The notes under the pieces are model-generated. The model saw only the letters and a program-made list of their open reading frames with translations, made no database searches and had not been told where the DNA came from. Both the position numbers and the translations under genes were made by a program. A stretch of DNA of 64,000 nucleotides from Stercorarius parasiticus (lineage: Eukaryota > Chordata > Aves > Charadriiformes > Stercorariidae), in contig VWZL01004643.1 of NCBI GenBank assembly GCA_013396915.1, forward strand, positions 363,322 to 427,321, written 5' to 3'. This document shows, piece after piece, positions 25,015 to 36,492 of this stretch (positions are counted from its first letter, which is position 1; every line of letters starts with the position of its first letter).

Positions 25015-28000
25015 GTCCAAACATCCACACCTGATGTAGACTTGATGCCGTAGCTTGTACCAGCAGTGCTGCCAGGAGGGAAACTCGGAGCCCGATATCC
25101 TCGTGGATGCATGAGCGCGACCAGGCAGAGCGATGCTGCCCCGTGCTGGCCCGGGGAGTGGAGGCAGCGGAGCAGCACGGGGAGCTCCGGACAGCTGATC
25201 TCATAAATCAGGCCATGGTGGGCTCTGCTGCCATGGCCAGCAGCGGGGACACGCATCTAGACAGCTGGTCTAGACCTGCCCTCCTCGCCCCATCCATCAG
25301 GCTGCAGCTGGGGTTGCCGCCACGGGGCCAGCGCTTGGTGGGAGAAGGTGGAAAGTTCTCACGGGGTACCTGGCAGTGGCTGAAATAACACATTATATCG
25401 CACGCAAGCTTTGCTCTTAAGGTGGATATGGTGTCATGAGGTTAATAGAAAATGTTTGTGGGAGCGCTCAGGGAAAAGAGGTGATTTTTTAAAAAAAAAT
25501 ATATTCAGCTTTATGCTGCTGATTCTGTTAGATTTGTTATGATCCTTCAAACTTCATAGAGCACGGTTTAGTGATGGCATATGCAGATGACGCTGTGCTG
25601 GAGCTAAAAGAAAAAGGGTTTTGCCCAAGGGAAAACTTGGATTTTTCTTCTGGAGAGAACAAAATGCGACGGAGCAAAACGTAGACAAATTTGTTCCCAA
25701 TTTTTTGATGAATGGTTGATATCTTCTGGGGAAATGGATCACTTAAAAGAATTAATCAAAACTTAATTTGTCGTCAAAATGCAGTCCTGACATTTTTCTT
25801 AGGGAGCTTTTGATCAGCTCTCACACCTGACTCGCGTGCATGAGTTAGATTTGCAAATGTACACATCTGTTTGCTTTAACTTGCAAACCAGTGCCAAGAG
25901 ATTAGAAGGTACTGCCAGGAAAAGCTCAAGTTGACGAATGGGAATTACCCTTCCTAGGATGGCTGTGAATGTTTTTAGGAAATAAAATCTCTTGCTGGTC
26001 TCTAGCAAGTCATTTGTATTATAGGCAGGATCAGTCAGTCATCTACCATTTTATTTTATTTTAGTACAGCAGCCTCGGATCCGTGTTCCCCTTGAGCAGG
26101 AGAGTGTGAAGTGTGTCCTGTAGAGAGGAGCTGGACCCAGAGCTGATGCTGAGAAGGTGGTGGGCAAGGAGGGAATTGCTGCTCTCCATCACATGTCTCA
26201 GAGCATGCATGCTGTGCATGGCAAAGCTTAATTACTGTTTCTTAATTTGTTCTGCCCTCCCCACCTGTAAATCCTCCCCCATCCACCTCTGCACAAGCAT
26301 GGAAGTGCCTGGAAGTGCTCTCTGGTTTTGTTTGGAATGTCACCTTTCAGCATCACCTTCAGGTGACCAGATTTGACAGAACAGCTATGCTTCATCACGT
26401 CCGTTCTCTGGAGAGGTGGCAGGGACAAAGGTGCCAAGGGCGGTGTCTCCACACAGAGCTACATGGAGAGGACAAGCAAAGACCCGCATGGTCTGCAGTG
26501 AAGTTGTGGAGGGTTGTGCTTGGCCTGGGGAGTGTGGCAGAGGTGAGGATACAGGGTCCCCACCCATCCCTGTCCTCAAATAAGTCACTGATGCTGCTGA
26601 CTTTCAAGGGTCTGCTTCTCCTTTCTTTTACCTTGCTCCCCGTTCCTTTCGCAGCAGGTGGGTTGCCCATCTGCTCATCAGAGGCAGATGTGGCTTTCCA
26701 CATCTGCTGCTGTCAAGAGGAAGTAATGGAAGTTTTTTGCCTTTAAGGATGTTCTGGGAACCAACCATCCATAGGAGTAAAGCATGCATAAATTGTGCCT
26801 CTTCCTTTTCTTTCTCTGTTGACATCGTGCAGTATCCCTATGTGTGTTCATGGGTGCAAATTTGCTCGAGGAGCCTTTGCAAAGGCTCTGTGTTGGGTGC
26901 CCTGCAAAGCGATGTTATCGGTTGTGTTGCAGTGCTTGTGGAAAACAAACCCCAACACACTGAGAACGGCCGAAGATGAAATTGGGCTTGGGAGGAATGA
27001 CTGTTGGCAGGGCCAGGGCCCTGGTGGCCACTGGTGGGTGTGTGGAGAGCCCTACCCCAGCTGCATACCGTGGGCTACAGAGGTCCCATCACCACTGCAC
27101 AGCACTTCCCGTGGCTTGCTCCGTGCCAGAGCCTTGCAAACAACAAACTCGAGATGTTTAGTTGCTGCTAATGGTAGCTGGCCTTCACGAGGGGGATTAT
27201 CCCTTGTTTTAGCAGAGTGGCTTTTTAGATTTAGGGGGATCCGAGTCCATTTTCTGTTTTGGCCTGTGCTTCCCCAGCGACTTTCCTCCTTTTCCGCTGC
27301 CCCTGCTGCGAAATGGAGACGCCAGCTCTGCCCTCCCTCCCACAGCTGAATACATTCAAGGTTGTGAAGCTGTCAAACGCTTTGCCAGTGGGGCTATAAA
27401 ACACATATGAGGAGGAGGGAAATAAAATGACCTGCCAGAGGTGCACTTGCAGGTCTAATTACACGCAGGCCGTCAGCAGAGGTGGTCAGCCTCCTACCAA
27501 ATCCTGCTGATGCGTTAAGGATGTGTAAACCCTTTGGGGGAGCTGTTGCCCCATATACCACCTTTGAGTCCAGCCCCCAGCCCACTGTTATGCACCCAAG
27601 ACCCACTCTCAGGAGAGACCAAAAGGTGCTGAGTGCTGCTATCAGGATGGTCCATTTATGCCCTCTGCAGAGAGCGATGCAGCGGTGGGACATGGCAGGA
27701 AGGATGGAAGAGGTTGTCTGCAAAGCTCAACCTCTGGCTGATGGTTAGCACAGAGCAGGAAACATATTGGATGTTGCCCAAGGCGGAACGGGTGGGAATG
27801 CTGGTCCCTTATGTCCTTGCAGAAATCCAGGCTTACTGTAAGTTCTCCTACTTCTTGGTTTTCTCAAACCAAGCTAAAAGAAAGCAGGTCCGATTCAGTA
27901 GTCTCCTTCACTCTGCTCATCTCAGGTTGTGGTGGGGTTTTCTGAGCACTTCGTAGTGCTAAATATCACTAATCCGTCATTTATACTGCGGGTAGGTGAC

Positions 28001-28705
28001 GTGTAGCTTCCTCACCAATACCTGAAGTGTGATGTTTCTTGGATGCTTGCCACCACCTCGGAGCAGACGCACAAAGTACGATGCAAATACCTTACCCTGT
28101 GATGATGATGTTCAGCTCGCAGAGGTGCTGCAGCTCCTCCCCGGCAGGGGACCTGCTCGCTGGGTCTCCTGGGTGGCAATTCCTGTGCCCTGGAATAGCT
28201 GCAGGGTATGTGATGGGGCGGGTCACTGGAGACACCAGGCTAGCATCCACCTCCAAAAGTGCTTAATGTTTCCTTCTGTTCTAAGCGACTGATCCAACTG
28301 CGTGAGCTTGTGTGTGTGTTTGTGTGGGCCGGCGAGGGAGCTTCCTCTCCATATCCCCAGCTGAAGACCTCCAGTGTGTTCCCAGTAGTGGCATGTTTGT
28401 TTTCTCTTCTCCTCAAGTTGGAAATGGAGCATGTGCTCGCCAGCATCCAAATAGCATTTGGAAGTTACTGTCTTTAAAGCTCAGTTCTATTGAGGTTTTT
28501 TTTTTCTTTTCTTTGGACTTGTAATTAGCCTCCTAGCCCAACAGCAATAAGGCATGTTTTGGATGGAAGCTTACCATGGCCAAGTTCTCAATATAGCTTC
28601 TCCAGAAACGTATTTGTCCTACCACCTACGTTTTGGAGGACTCTGTTCCCAAAGGAAACTGTTACCTGGATGCTTTTCTGCTTTTCTCTCTTCCCTGCCC
28701 CGTAC

Positions 28706-28798
28706 CTTCTTTTTTTTCTTTTCTTTTCTTTTCTTTTCTTTTCTTTTCTTTTCTTTTCTTTTCTTTTCTTTTCTTTTCTTTTCTTTTCTTTTTTTTTC

Positions 28799-28829
<31 letters not shown>

Positions 28830-28855
28830 CTTTTCTTTTCTTTTCTTTTCTTTTC

Positions 28856-28886
<31 letters not shown>

Positions 28887-28970
28887 CTTTTCTTTTCTTT
28901 TCTTTTCTTTTCTTTTCTTTTCTTTTCTTTTCTTTTTTCTTTTCTTTTTTCTTTTCTTTCTTCTTTTTTT
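28706..28970. repeat. (TTTTC)n microsatellite, about 265 bp
   Basis: Roughly 50 pentamer units, with one T9-10 run near 28790 and T6 variants near 28804, 28861, 28933 and 28945. It ends in a T run followed at once by an A run and GAGGAAAAAAG. One strand is pure pyrimidine and the other pure purine over almost the whole length, which favours triplex (H-DNA) structure and replication slippage. Three overlapping plus-strand frames (Phe/Ser/Leu-rich) and one minus-strand frame (Lys/Arg/Glu-rich) are translations of the repeat and not genes. Confidence 0.98.
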
Positions 28971-31900
28971 AAAAAAGAGGAAAAAAGCTTCTTTCATCCT
29001 TTGGAGGCACTTGAATTATAGGCACCCTCTAAACACCCATCCGTCCCACAGAAGGTGCCAGAGGCAATTACATCTTGGAAACAGCTTTTTACTCAAAGGC
29101 TTGCAGCCGGCACCCTCCTCTCAGCCAGGAAGACGCATTGCCGATGGGTTTGACACCATCTCCTGCTATGCGCTTTGGTTGCTTCACCCGACATGCACCT
29201 CCCAGGCACAAGACGCTGGGTACAGCCACCGCGTCTCCACCAGCACAGCTGTTTCTTTCCTCTCCTTCCTTCCTTTTCTTCTTTTCTTTTGTTTTTGCCA
29301 GACCTATAAGCCAGTCCTATTCCTTGGTGGGATAAGGCATGTTGGTTTCACTCCAAGGGTGCCATCATGGTCCTTGCCTTGAGATGTCAGTGTGCTTCTG
29401 TAGCTCTTTGTCCATAGGAAGAACTGGGCACAAGAGGAACCGAGTATTCCTCTAATCCTATACATCTGTTTCTGGCAGTGTGGAAAACCTCCACAGGTAA
29501 TAAAGCAGTTCCCCAAAAGCCTTCAGTCTGAAGAGCCTAAGGAAGATGGTGTATAAGACCTGCAGAGGGCTGCACAACGGGCACTTGATTTCCTCTTCCT
29601 CATTTTGCCTTCTTTGCATTTATCTCTCTAGGACTGATAACGAAGGCTGTGGGGTTTGTTTTGAACATATTAAGCCTGTTGGGTTTTTTTTCCTTTTTTG
29701 CTGTGAGCTAACTCTGGGATCTTAACTGACCCGGTGTCCCATGAAATACCATCGTGGAGCACCAATGTGTTCCTGGTCGAATGCGAATCTGGCAGGTCCC
29801 TGCTGCTGGATCGTGTTGGCTACAGGGTGGCGTTTGAGGACATGGCAAACTAGTGCATGAAAACGCAATTACATCTTCGTGTAAATCTCTTCTTTCAATG
29901 CACCTGTGTAAAGCCATGCATCTTGGGCAGTCGGTAGCTGTAAGTGGACTTTTGCTGTACCGTTTATCAAATCTGTGATTAAACCAGGAAATGTCTTTAT
30001 TATTGCTCACAGCTGCAGGCCATGCTTCTGTGAGCTTCAGCGGCGCGTGGTAGAGTTCAATCAGAAAGGCTTGTTGCGCGGGCATCAAGCGGGAAAGGTG
30101 GAACAAGGTGTGGAAAAAAATGGGAAGCTTTTTGGAGGACAATTGCTACCTGTTTTCAGCCAGGCTAAAGGAGTTTAAGCTTTGAAAGACTCCTCTCAAG
30201 ACTTGCATCTCTGTGGGAAGGATGGAGTGAAGCTGTGTGCGAGAAGGAAGGTAGGAAGGAGAAGCAGGAGTGGGCAGGGAGAGCTGGAGTCCTGCGGCCA
30301 GCGCAGGGTGTGCAAAGGCAGCGTCCCGCTCCATGGGGAGCACGCCAGGACGGGGAGGGCTGGGAAGGGAGGTGTCCCCTCCAGCTGGTCTTCTGGAAGC
30401 GTCACTGTGTTTACAAAGCTTTTGAGAACATGCATGCGCCCATGGCTTTGTAAAAAGCTGGATCTGAGTGCATCATTGAAAGAGAAATGACAGGGGACAC
30501 GCAATGTCAATAGGGTAATTCAGTGTTTTGCAATGTTTAGGAAATTTATGAGGATCTCTCTTTCCTGGGGCCAGTAATCCAAAATGTCCTCAGTGCTGGT
30601 CCTGCTCCTTTCGGCTGTCTGCCTGCTTCCATGAAAAGAAATAAGTCATGGCCCTTGCAAGCAGCTGCACTCTTCCTTGCTATTTTTACTTTGGATTAGG
30701 ATTGTTTGCTTCAGAGGAAGGAGGTTTTGCATAAGTCACTTGAGATGTTCCCCGTCTTCTTGTTGCTTTGGAGCTTTTCTCTTACTCCATAGCCACAAGG
30801 AGAGCGGTACCACGAGGACAGGGTGGAAAAGGACCAAGCGCCTTCTCTGATTTGCAGTGTGGGTGAGTGGTGGGGTTGTATTTAGGTACTTCAGAATCCA
30901 AAACCTCTGCTAGGAGGTTTGATACCATGTTTTATTACAGGGAGATTTTTCTTAAGGTCTAACATAGCCTCCCCAACAGAGCAGCAGGCGTTTTCCTCCT
31001 CCAGCCATTGAAAAACTGTATTTGATACTCCAGCATGAGCGTACTACACTTGCAACAATTAAAAATAAGGCAATCTTTTCTACCCCGAAGTCCTCTGTTG
31101 CCTTTATCCTCCTCTTCAATGTCATTTAATCCAGCGAAAGCTGGAGGTAGGTGCATGTGGCACCTAAGCGTAACCCTCTGATTCTGCTTCAAACCCTCAT
31201 GCTCAGGGCTGCGGGTGGAGGGGCGGCCGAAGCCAACAGCCTGTTTCAGCTGTAAAATTCATCTCCACGTCCCGGGTTTCTTGCTGAATAGGGAGGAAAA
31301 TGAGCATTCGACTCTACCCCAGGCTTTTGGTGTGGTCCTCTTTCTAGAGTGAAAATGCTGCAGGAAATACGGGCAGCGTGTCATTCCGCTATCAGTCCTC
31401 GGGGAGGACCTCTCCAGCGTGCGTGACCAGTGGGGTCTGGAATGCTGGCGCGCTCACCCTGCTAGCATAAGATCCTGCTTTTGCGCATATATGAGATACG
31501 TAAATTAAAAAAAAAAAGAGTCTGTCTCTTTTTACTACATCTAGCACGACAGCCAAAGAAAGGAAAACTGAAAAGAAAACAGCACTCAGCAGCGTGGGCT
31601 GGAGCCCAGTCAGTTGTCAGACATTCTCCCTGCCAGAAAGATTTGGAGATCTCTGTACAAGCAAATAGCCTTTTAATTTTACACCGATATCTGCAGAGTA
31701 CAGGATATGGAATTACGATTTCTGGTTTGGGTGGTGTTACTAAAATAACAGCAATGTGGAAAGTGGACTAATAAACTTCAAAAAGAGCATGAATGAGTGC
31801 TGATATTTGCATATCAGTGGAGGAGCAGTAGCCATAAGGATGGATGAAATTTGTCTCTATGGCATACTTTGCTTCTAGAGCTGGGAAATAAATAGGTACG

Positions 31901-33363
31901 AATAGCCAAAGAAATGCGTGCTTTTCTCTCCTTTGATTTTTAAAGCATATGCTACTGGAAGATGTGTAAAAAGGCTTACTCTAGCTGGAACTTCTCACAT
32001 GGCTGTTTAGGGCCCTAAAATACTCTCGTCTGGAAATGGAAAAGTTTGGGGCTTGTTTCTTTTTTTTTTTTCATTTTGTTGAAGATTTAATTAAAAGTCG
32101 AAGGGTTTTTTCCCCCCCTCCTCCTCAAACAGCTTAGTCCTATTGCAGCTGGCTTCTCCGATGCTTTGCCTTATGATATCCCCCTCTGACTTCTCCTGAC
32201 TTACTCCTGGTACTCCAGGTCTCCGACCCTGCCTACGTTTTCTGCGTGTTTCAGAACCATAAACATGATTGATAGCTTTTTTTAGCAAGCTGTTGAATTA
32301 TTTATGGATCTGCTGGGATGCTTGAACTGCCAGCTACAGGCACACAGCCAGCAGGGAAAGGGGCCAAATTGTGAAAGGGAAAGCCTTCGCGCACACTGAA
32401 ATGAACTCTGAGAATGTAGGATGTGTGGTACTTGGGTTAATGTCCTGCAAAAGGCCTCGAGCATCCCTCAAGAGTGTTGTCCTGCATCAAGAAGTGTTCC
32501 TGTAACACCATGGAAACACCAGCGGTGGAAGGGTCTGGCCTGGGATTGTGGGGAAATGCCGTGCACCGCGTAATAAGATGGATTTGGTTCCTGACCTTTT
32601 AAATTCTAGAAAATGGTCTGTTGTCTGGGCTGAAGTGTTTTGCAGCTGTTCTTCGTCTGGTGGGTGCCACAGGCCAAGGCTGAGATGTCTGCTTAGGAGC
32701 TGAAACTTCCAGTGTCAGGGTGACACGCAGAAGAGTATGCGTTGGGCTGGAGGACGGCTGGGTCAGGGCTCGTGTGTATTGGGCAAACGTGGGGCTGGAA
32801 GAGGAGAGCGCGTGGTGGATGAGGCTGGAGGAAACCACACGTGGCCGGGTGGCTGGATGTGGGAGGTCTGGGCTTTGCCGAGAATCAGGCAGCGTGGATG
32901 CGAGCCTCTGGGCTGGAGGAGCCACGAGGATGATGACGGATCTGGACCGTGTTGCTCTGGCAGGGTGGTGTGGGATACCCGGCAGAGCAGCTGGTCCTCC
33001 TCAGCCTGCCTCTCCCTTCCACGGGCAGCTCTTTGCTTTAAGTACGCCAGCTTCACGTGCAGCGAAATGAAAGGAGGGGAATAGTAATGAAAGCTGTTAG
33101 CGATTAGCATAGTCGGTGGCCTGGCTTTCCGGAGCTGTTAAAAAGCCTTTAATTGTCCCTTTTCTACTTCTGTTCCTCTTAGGACTCTCTGGCCTGGGGA
33201 GAAATTGCATTAAAATATAAAAGCCATTCATAAAATGAGAGGGAAATGGCTGTGTAATCTCAGCCTTGTGTATGCAAGAGGAAGAGGATGGCTATGGGGA
33301 AATGTTGGCTTGCTTTAGGAGGAGCAGACCATTTGATTGCTGGTGAGACTTTTTTTTTTTTTT
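28971..33363. other. Non-coding stretch, no gene seen
   Basis: Ordinary unique sequence. Frames of 100-145 residues occur on both strands without domains or splice support. An A run lies at 31506-31517 and a T run at 32061-32071. The region ends in the poly-T run that leads into the assembly gap. Confidence 0.6.
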
Positions 33364-33381
33364 NNNNNNNNNNNNNNNNNN
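33364..33381. other. Assembly gap (18 N)
   Basis: Eighteen undetermined bases sit inside a poly-T run (T from 33350, TTT after the gap). The small, non-round size suggests an estimated gap or masked low-quality bases at a homopolymer. The true sequence and length here are unknown. Confidence 0.98.
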
Positions 33382-33558
33382 TTTGGATCACCTCCCTCTG
33401 AATAAAAGATGCTTAGGTGTGTTTGAAGCTTCTGGATCGCGTACGCTAATTAGAGATTTATTAAGAGCAATTGCAAAGGAGATTAGGGCTGCCATTGGCC
33501 AGGATGTTTGAATAAAACAGAAAATGTTTGTTTTACTTGAAAATTGTTTCTTGCCCTC

Positions 33559-33574
33559 AAAAAAAAAAAAAAAA
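33559..33574. repeat. Poly-A run
   Basis: Sixteen A in a row. No retroelement body or polyadenylated gene end is visible beside it. Confidence 0.95.
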
Positions 33575-33997
33575 TCACTTCCGAAGCACTTAAAAAAATT
33601 TCTTGTTACTGGAGCGGAGTGTGGAGGGCTGGGGGTTTTTTGGTTGGTTTTGGGGTTTTTTTTTTTGCTGCTTTTTTCCTGGACTGAAGCACTGTTCCCA
33701 GGGTAGGCACCTTAACAAAAAGGAATAAAGTTCCCAGTCGTGATCTCTGCCCCCACGGGCAGGAGCCGTGGGTATTTGCTGTTGCTTACTTGGTTTTTGC
33801 GGCATTGCCGTAGTGGACCCTGAATGAAGGCGTAGTGTCTGTGTTCTCCGTTAGTTCCACCTGCTGTCTTAGATTTCCCAGACTTAACCTTTCCGCTAAG
33901 ACTGTACGTGTCTGTAGTTTATGGGGAGAGTTATTGGGAACATGTGTCTGTGTTTTCATCGTGACAGTGCGACAAATTGGCCAGCGTGAATCGACCA

Positions 33998-34011
33998 CTG
34001 CCCTCTGCTGC
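33998..34011 (-). promoter_or_regulatory. CTCF-like motif
   Basis: CTGCCCTCTGCTGC matches the reverse complement of the CTCF core (SYGCCMYCTRSTGG) at 13 of 14 positions, so the motif points to the minus strand. Single motifs of this quality occur by chance. A second weaker one with the same orientation is at 42129-42142. Confidence 0.4.
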
Positions 34012-35617
34012 CATCAGCCAGCTCTGCTCCCGCCTGCTCCAAAGGCTCAGGGCTGCAGCAGCCCAAAAGGGCTTCTGGAGCAGAACAGTGTTGCTTCCTA
34101 ATTTCATAGTACAGCAGATCTGAAGTGTCCTTTGCGTGCAGCAAAACGACAGCAAGGGAGAGGTGAGGTGTTCACAAACCAGAGTGGCTTTGCCCGTGGG
34201 CTCTGCCCATGCGTTCCAAATGGGTGATGCATTTAACAGTGACAGTAGCCGTCACGCCTGAGCAAGGATGGGCAGATTCCCAGCATGGTGGAGTTTGAAA
34301 ATGTGTGGCACCATTGGCAGGTTGCTAACGTGGCAGCTGCTGCGGTTCTTGCAACGAAGTCCTCTTTAATGTGACAACCAATGGAGAGCACGGGTACCTA
34401 CCGTTCTGGCATGCTTAACCACGCGAACTGCAGCACTAAATGGGCTGCTCTTACATGATTAAACGTACGATGGAGATGCTACTGGAGTTCTCCCATTCTT
34501 CCCCACATAGTTGTACCTTTAGTTATTCTGACGCTGTTATCCACTTTGGAGCAGCTGTGTAGTTGTTACTGCTTGATTTTTATTGCAGATAGACCCAAGA
34601 GTTCTGGTTGAGCGCCAATGTTTTAGATATTGACCCAGAGAAAAGGGGGAGGGGAGATGATGGAGCCCCAAGAATGGAGCGTATTCAGGTGTACGTTGAC
34701 CATTTGGGAGTAAGTGGTGTGCTGTGATAGCCACAGCCTTTCCTGCGGTGGTTTGGAGGCCACCTTTGCCTCCTTGGCACCATCTCCTACGCGTGGGCTT
34801 TTGCCATCCTTTAGGAAGGGGCCCAGCTATGCTGGTGGCACCTTCCAGGCTTCTGCTCTTGCTATGTGGTGTGGAGAGAGACCACCGTCTCCCTGCAAGG
34901 GAAAGAACAAAGTAGGGGTAAGTGGACATGCAATGATGTCCTTTCTCAGATGCAGTGATGTTCCTTCTCAAACCGTGGCCCATCGGAGAGGCGATAATTC
35001 CAGTCTCTGCGACATCTTTCTCCATTTTCTGTCATAATTGCTTTACTCTGGGAAGTGAATTGAGCTTTCTCTGCAGTGGATGTTTCCTGTGGGGGTAGGA
35101 GTTTGCAACAGGGTCCTCAGGCTGCCATGGGTGGATGGAGAACTTGTTTTATGGAGGTTCAGTAGAATAGTCGTAGGTACAGGAAAAGAAGAAAAAAGCT
35201 TATGGCACATGAATAAATGTCACAGTGTGACAAGCTTAGGAATACGATGTGGTCTGTTCCTCAAGACAAACGAAGGTGGAAGATTTCATAAGATGGAAAG
35301 CAGAGATACCTTATTGGGCTTATTTACATTTTGTAACTTCTATGTACCTAGTAAATGGAGGCCAGTTCTTCAAAAGCCTTTCAGCAGATGTGTGTTCTAA
35401 TCCTGGATCTCTGGGACTTGTCTGTTCTGCTTATAGGTGTGTAAGTTTGGTATTTTAGGACTGATTAAAATATTATGCACATTTCTGAAAGAGTTGCAGC
35501 AGCAGGTTTGCATTTTGAGAGCTTTGCCCATGGTTAGAATGATGTATTGTGCTGTCGCTAGGAACCTGACAGAAAAAGGATCATTATCTTTGGAAAAAAA
35601 CAACCTTAAGCATTGAG

Positions 35618-35685
35618 GCATGGTCCTACAAACACTAAGCAGATGTTTAACGAGGCCTAACCTGACTAATACTAAACTCATCAGG
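35618..35685. repeat. Old palindromic repeat remnant, copy A
   Basis: 'ggtcctacaaacactaagcagatgtttaac' style sequence resembles a recurrent amniote repeat phrase (GGTCCTGCAAACACTTA...GCTTAAC) that forms one arm of a palindromic element. The copy at 39808-39872 looks like the opposite arm of the same element type. Decayed, family not named. Confidence 0.4.
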
Positions 35686-36476
35686 CCACTTTCGCAAGCG
35701 TGGTTACGCTGTGCCTCGAAGCTACACGCAGTTATGGGATTTGGAAGCCCAGCAGAGAACTTGCCCCCATATGGACCTTGGCAGGAGCTTGAGCCAAGGG
35801 CTAATAACTACAAAGATAGAGTACCTGGCATGGTACATCTCGGTGATGCAAAAAAGCTGGAGGCTGATAGAGTATAATGGGGGAGTATCACTTTATGCTT
35901 CTGATTTTTATATTCTTCCCATGGCTCTTAGCCACTGTTGGAAACAAATCCTGCGTTGAATGGGTCTTGGGTCCTGGTATGGCCACTCCGGTGCTCAGTC
36001 CATAGAGCTTGCATCACCCTTCCGCTTGCCTGCGGCGCTGCGGGAGAACATTTCAGAGTCCCCAGCGTTCCGTCTAAGAAGAGAGGAGAGGCTTTTGATG
36101 CTGAAAAATAGATTTTTTTTTTCCCATTCTCTTCTCTTGTTTAAAGGCCGCCTTGACCGTCTTAGAGGGGGCTGAGTTTCCAGCTCTCTGCGTGTCCCTG
36201 GCTAGTGGAGCCCTGCTTTGGTAGAACCGGAGGAAGCTTTTTAAGACTTGGCCTGCTGTTTTCCCTGGGAATTCTGCCTGAGCAGTTTGTGAGTAAGGAT
36301 GTAGGCATTTGTCCACAGGATGGCTGTAACCAACCAAGCAAACATCTTTCAAAAGAAAGGAAAATTCAGAGGTGACGTGCAAGGACAGAATATTCTTGCT
36401 TCCCTCCCCCCCAGCCCGGCCTTCGTTTTATGATGTAGGAAGGGTGGAAGTAGAATTAGTTATTTTAGCTCATTTC

Positions 36477-36492
36477 TTTTTTTTTTTTTTTT
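36477..36492. repeat. Poly-T run
   Basis: Uninterrupted T run of about 16. No body of a retroelement is visible next to it. Confidence 0.95.

Larger units (their letters stand above)
18783..28705. other. Non-coding stretch with small palindromes
   Basis: No supportable gene. The longest frame free of simple repeats in this region (minus strand, about 24465-25256) has no domain, and part of it, the duplicated TCHVAVSSVQ, is simply the translation of the 30-bp tandem duplication at 24955-25014. Other contents are a 9-bp hairpin (19539-19559), a 16-bp palindrome (21842-21857), a T/G tract (23189-23230) and AGCATGCATGCT (26202-26213). Confidence 0.55.

Noticed and set aside
24465..25256. 263-codon open frame on the minus strand
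   Set aside because: No domain. Part is the translated 30-bp tandem duplication (TCHVAVSSVQ twice), the plus strand is also open over much of it, and it lacks splice or promoter support.
28554..29382. Phe/Ser/Leu-rich and Lys/Arg/Glu-rich frames of 111-249 residues
   Set aside because: They are translations of the (TTTTC)n microsatellite on both strands.
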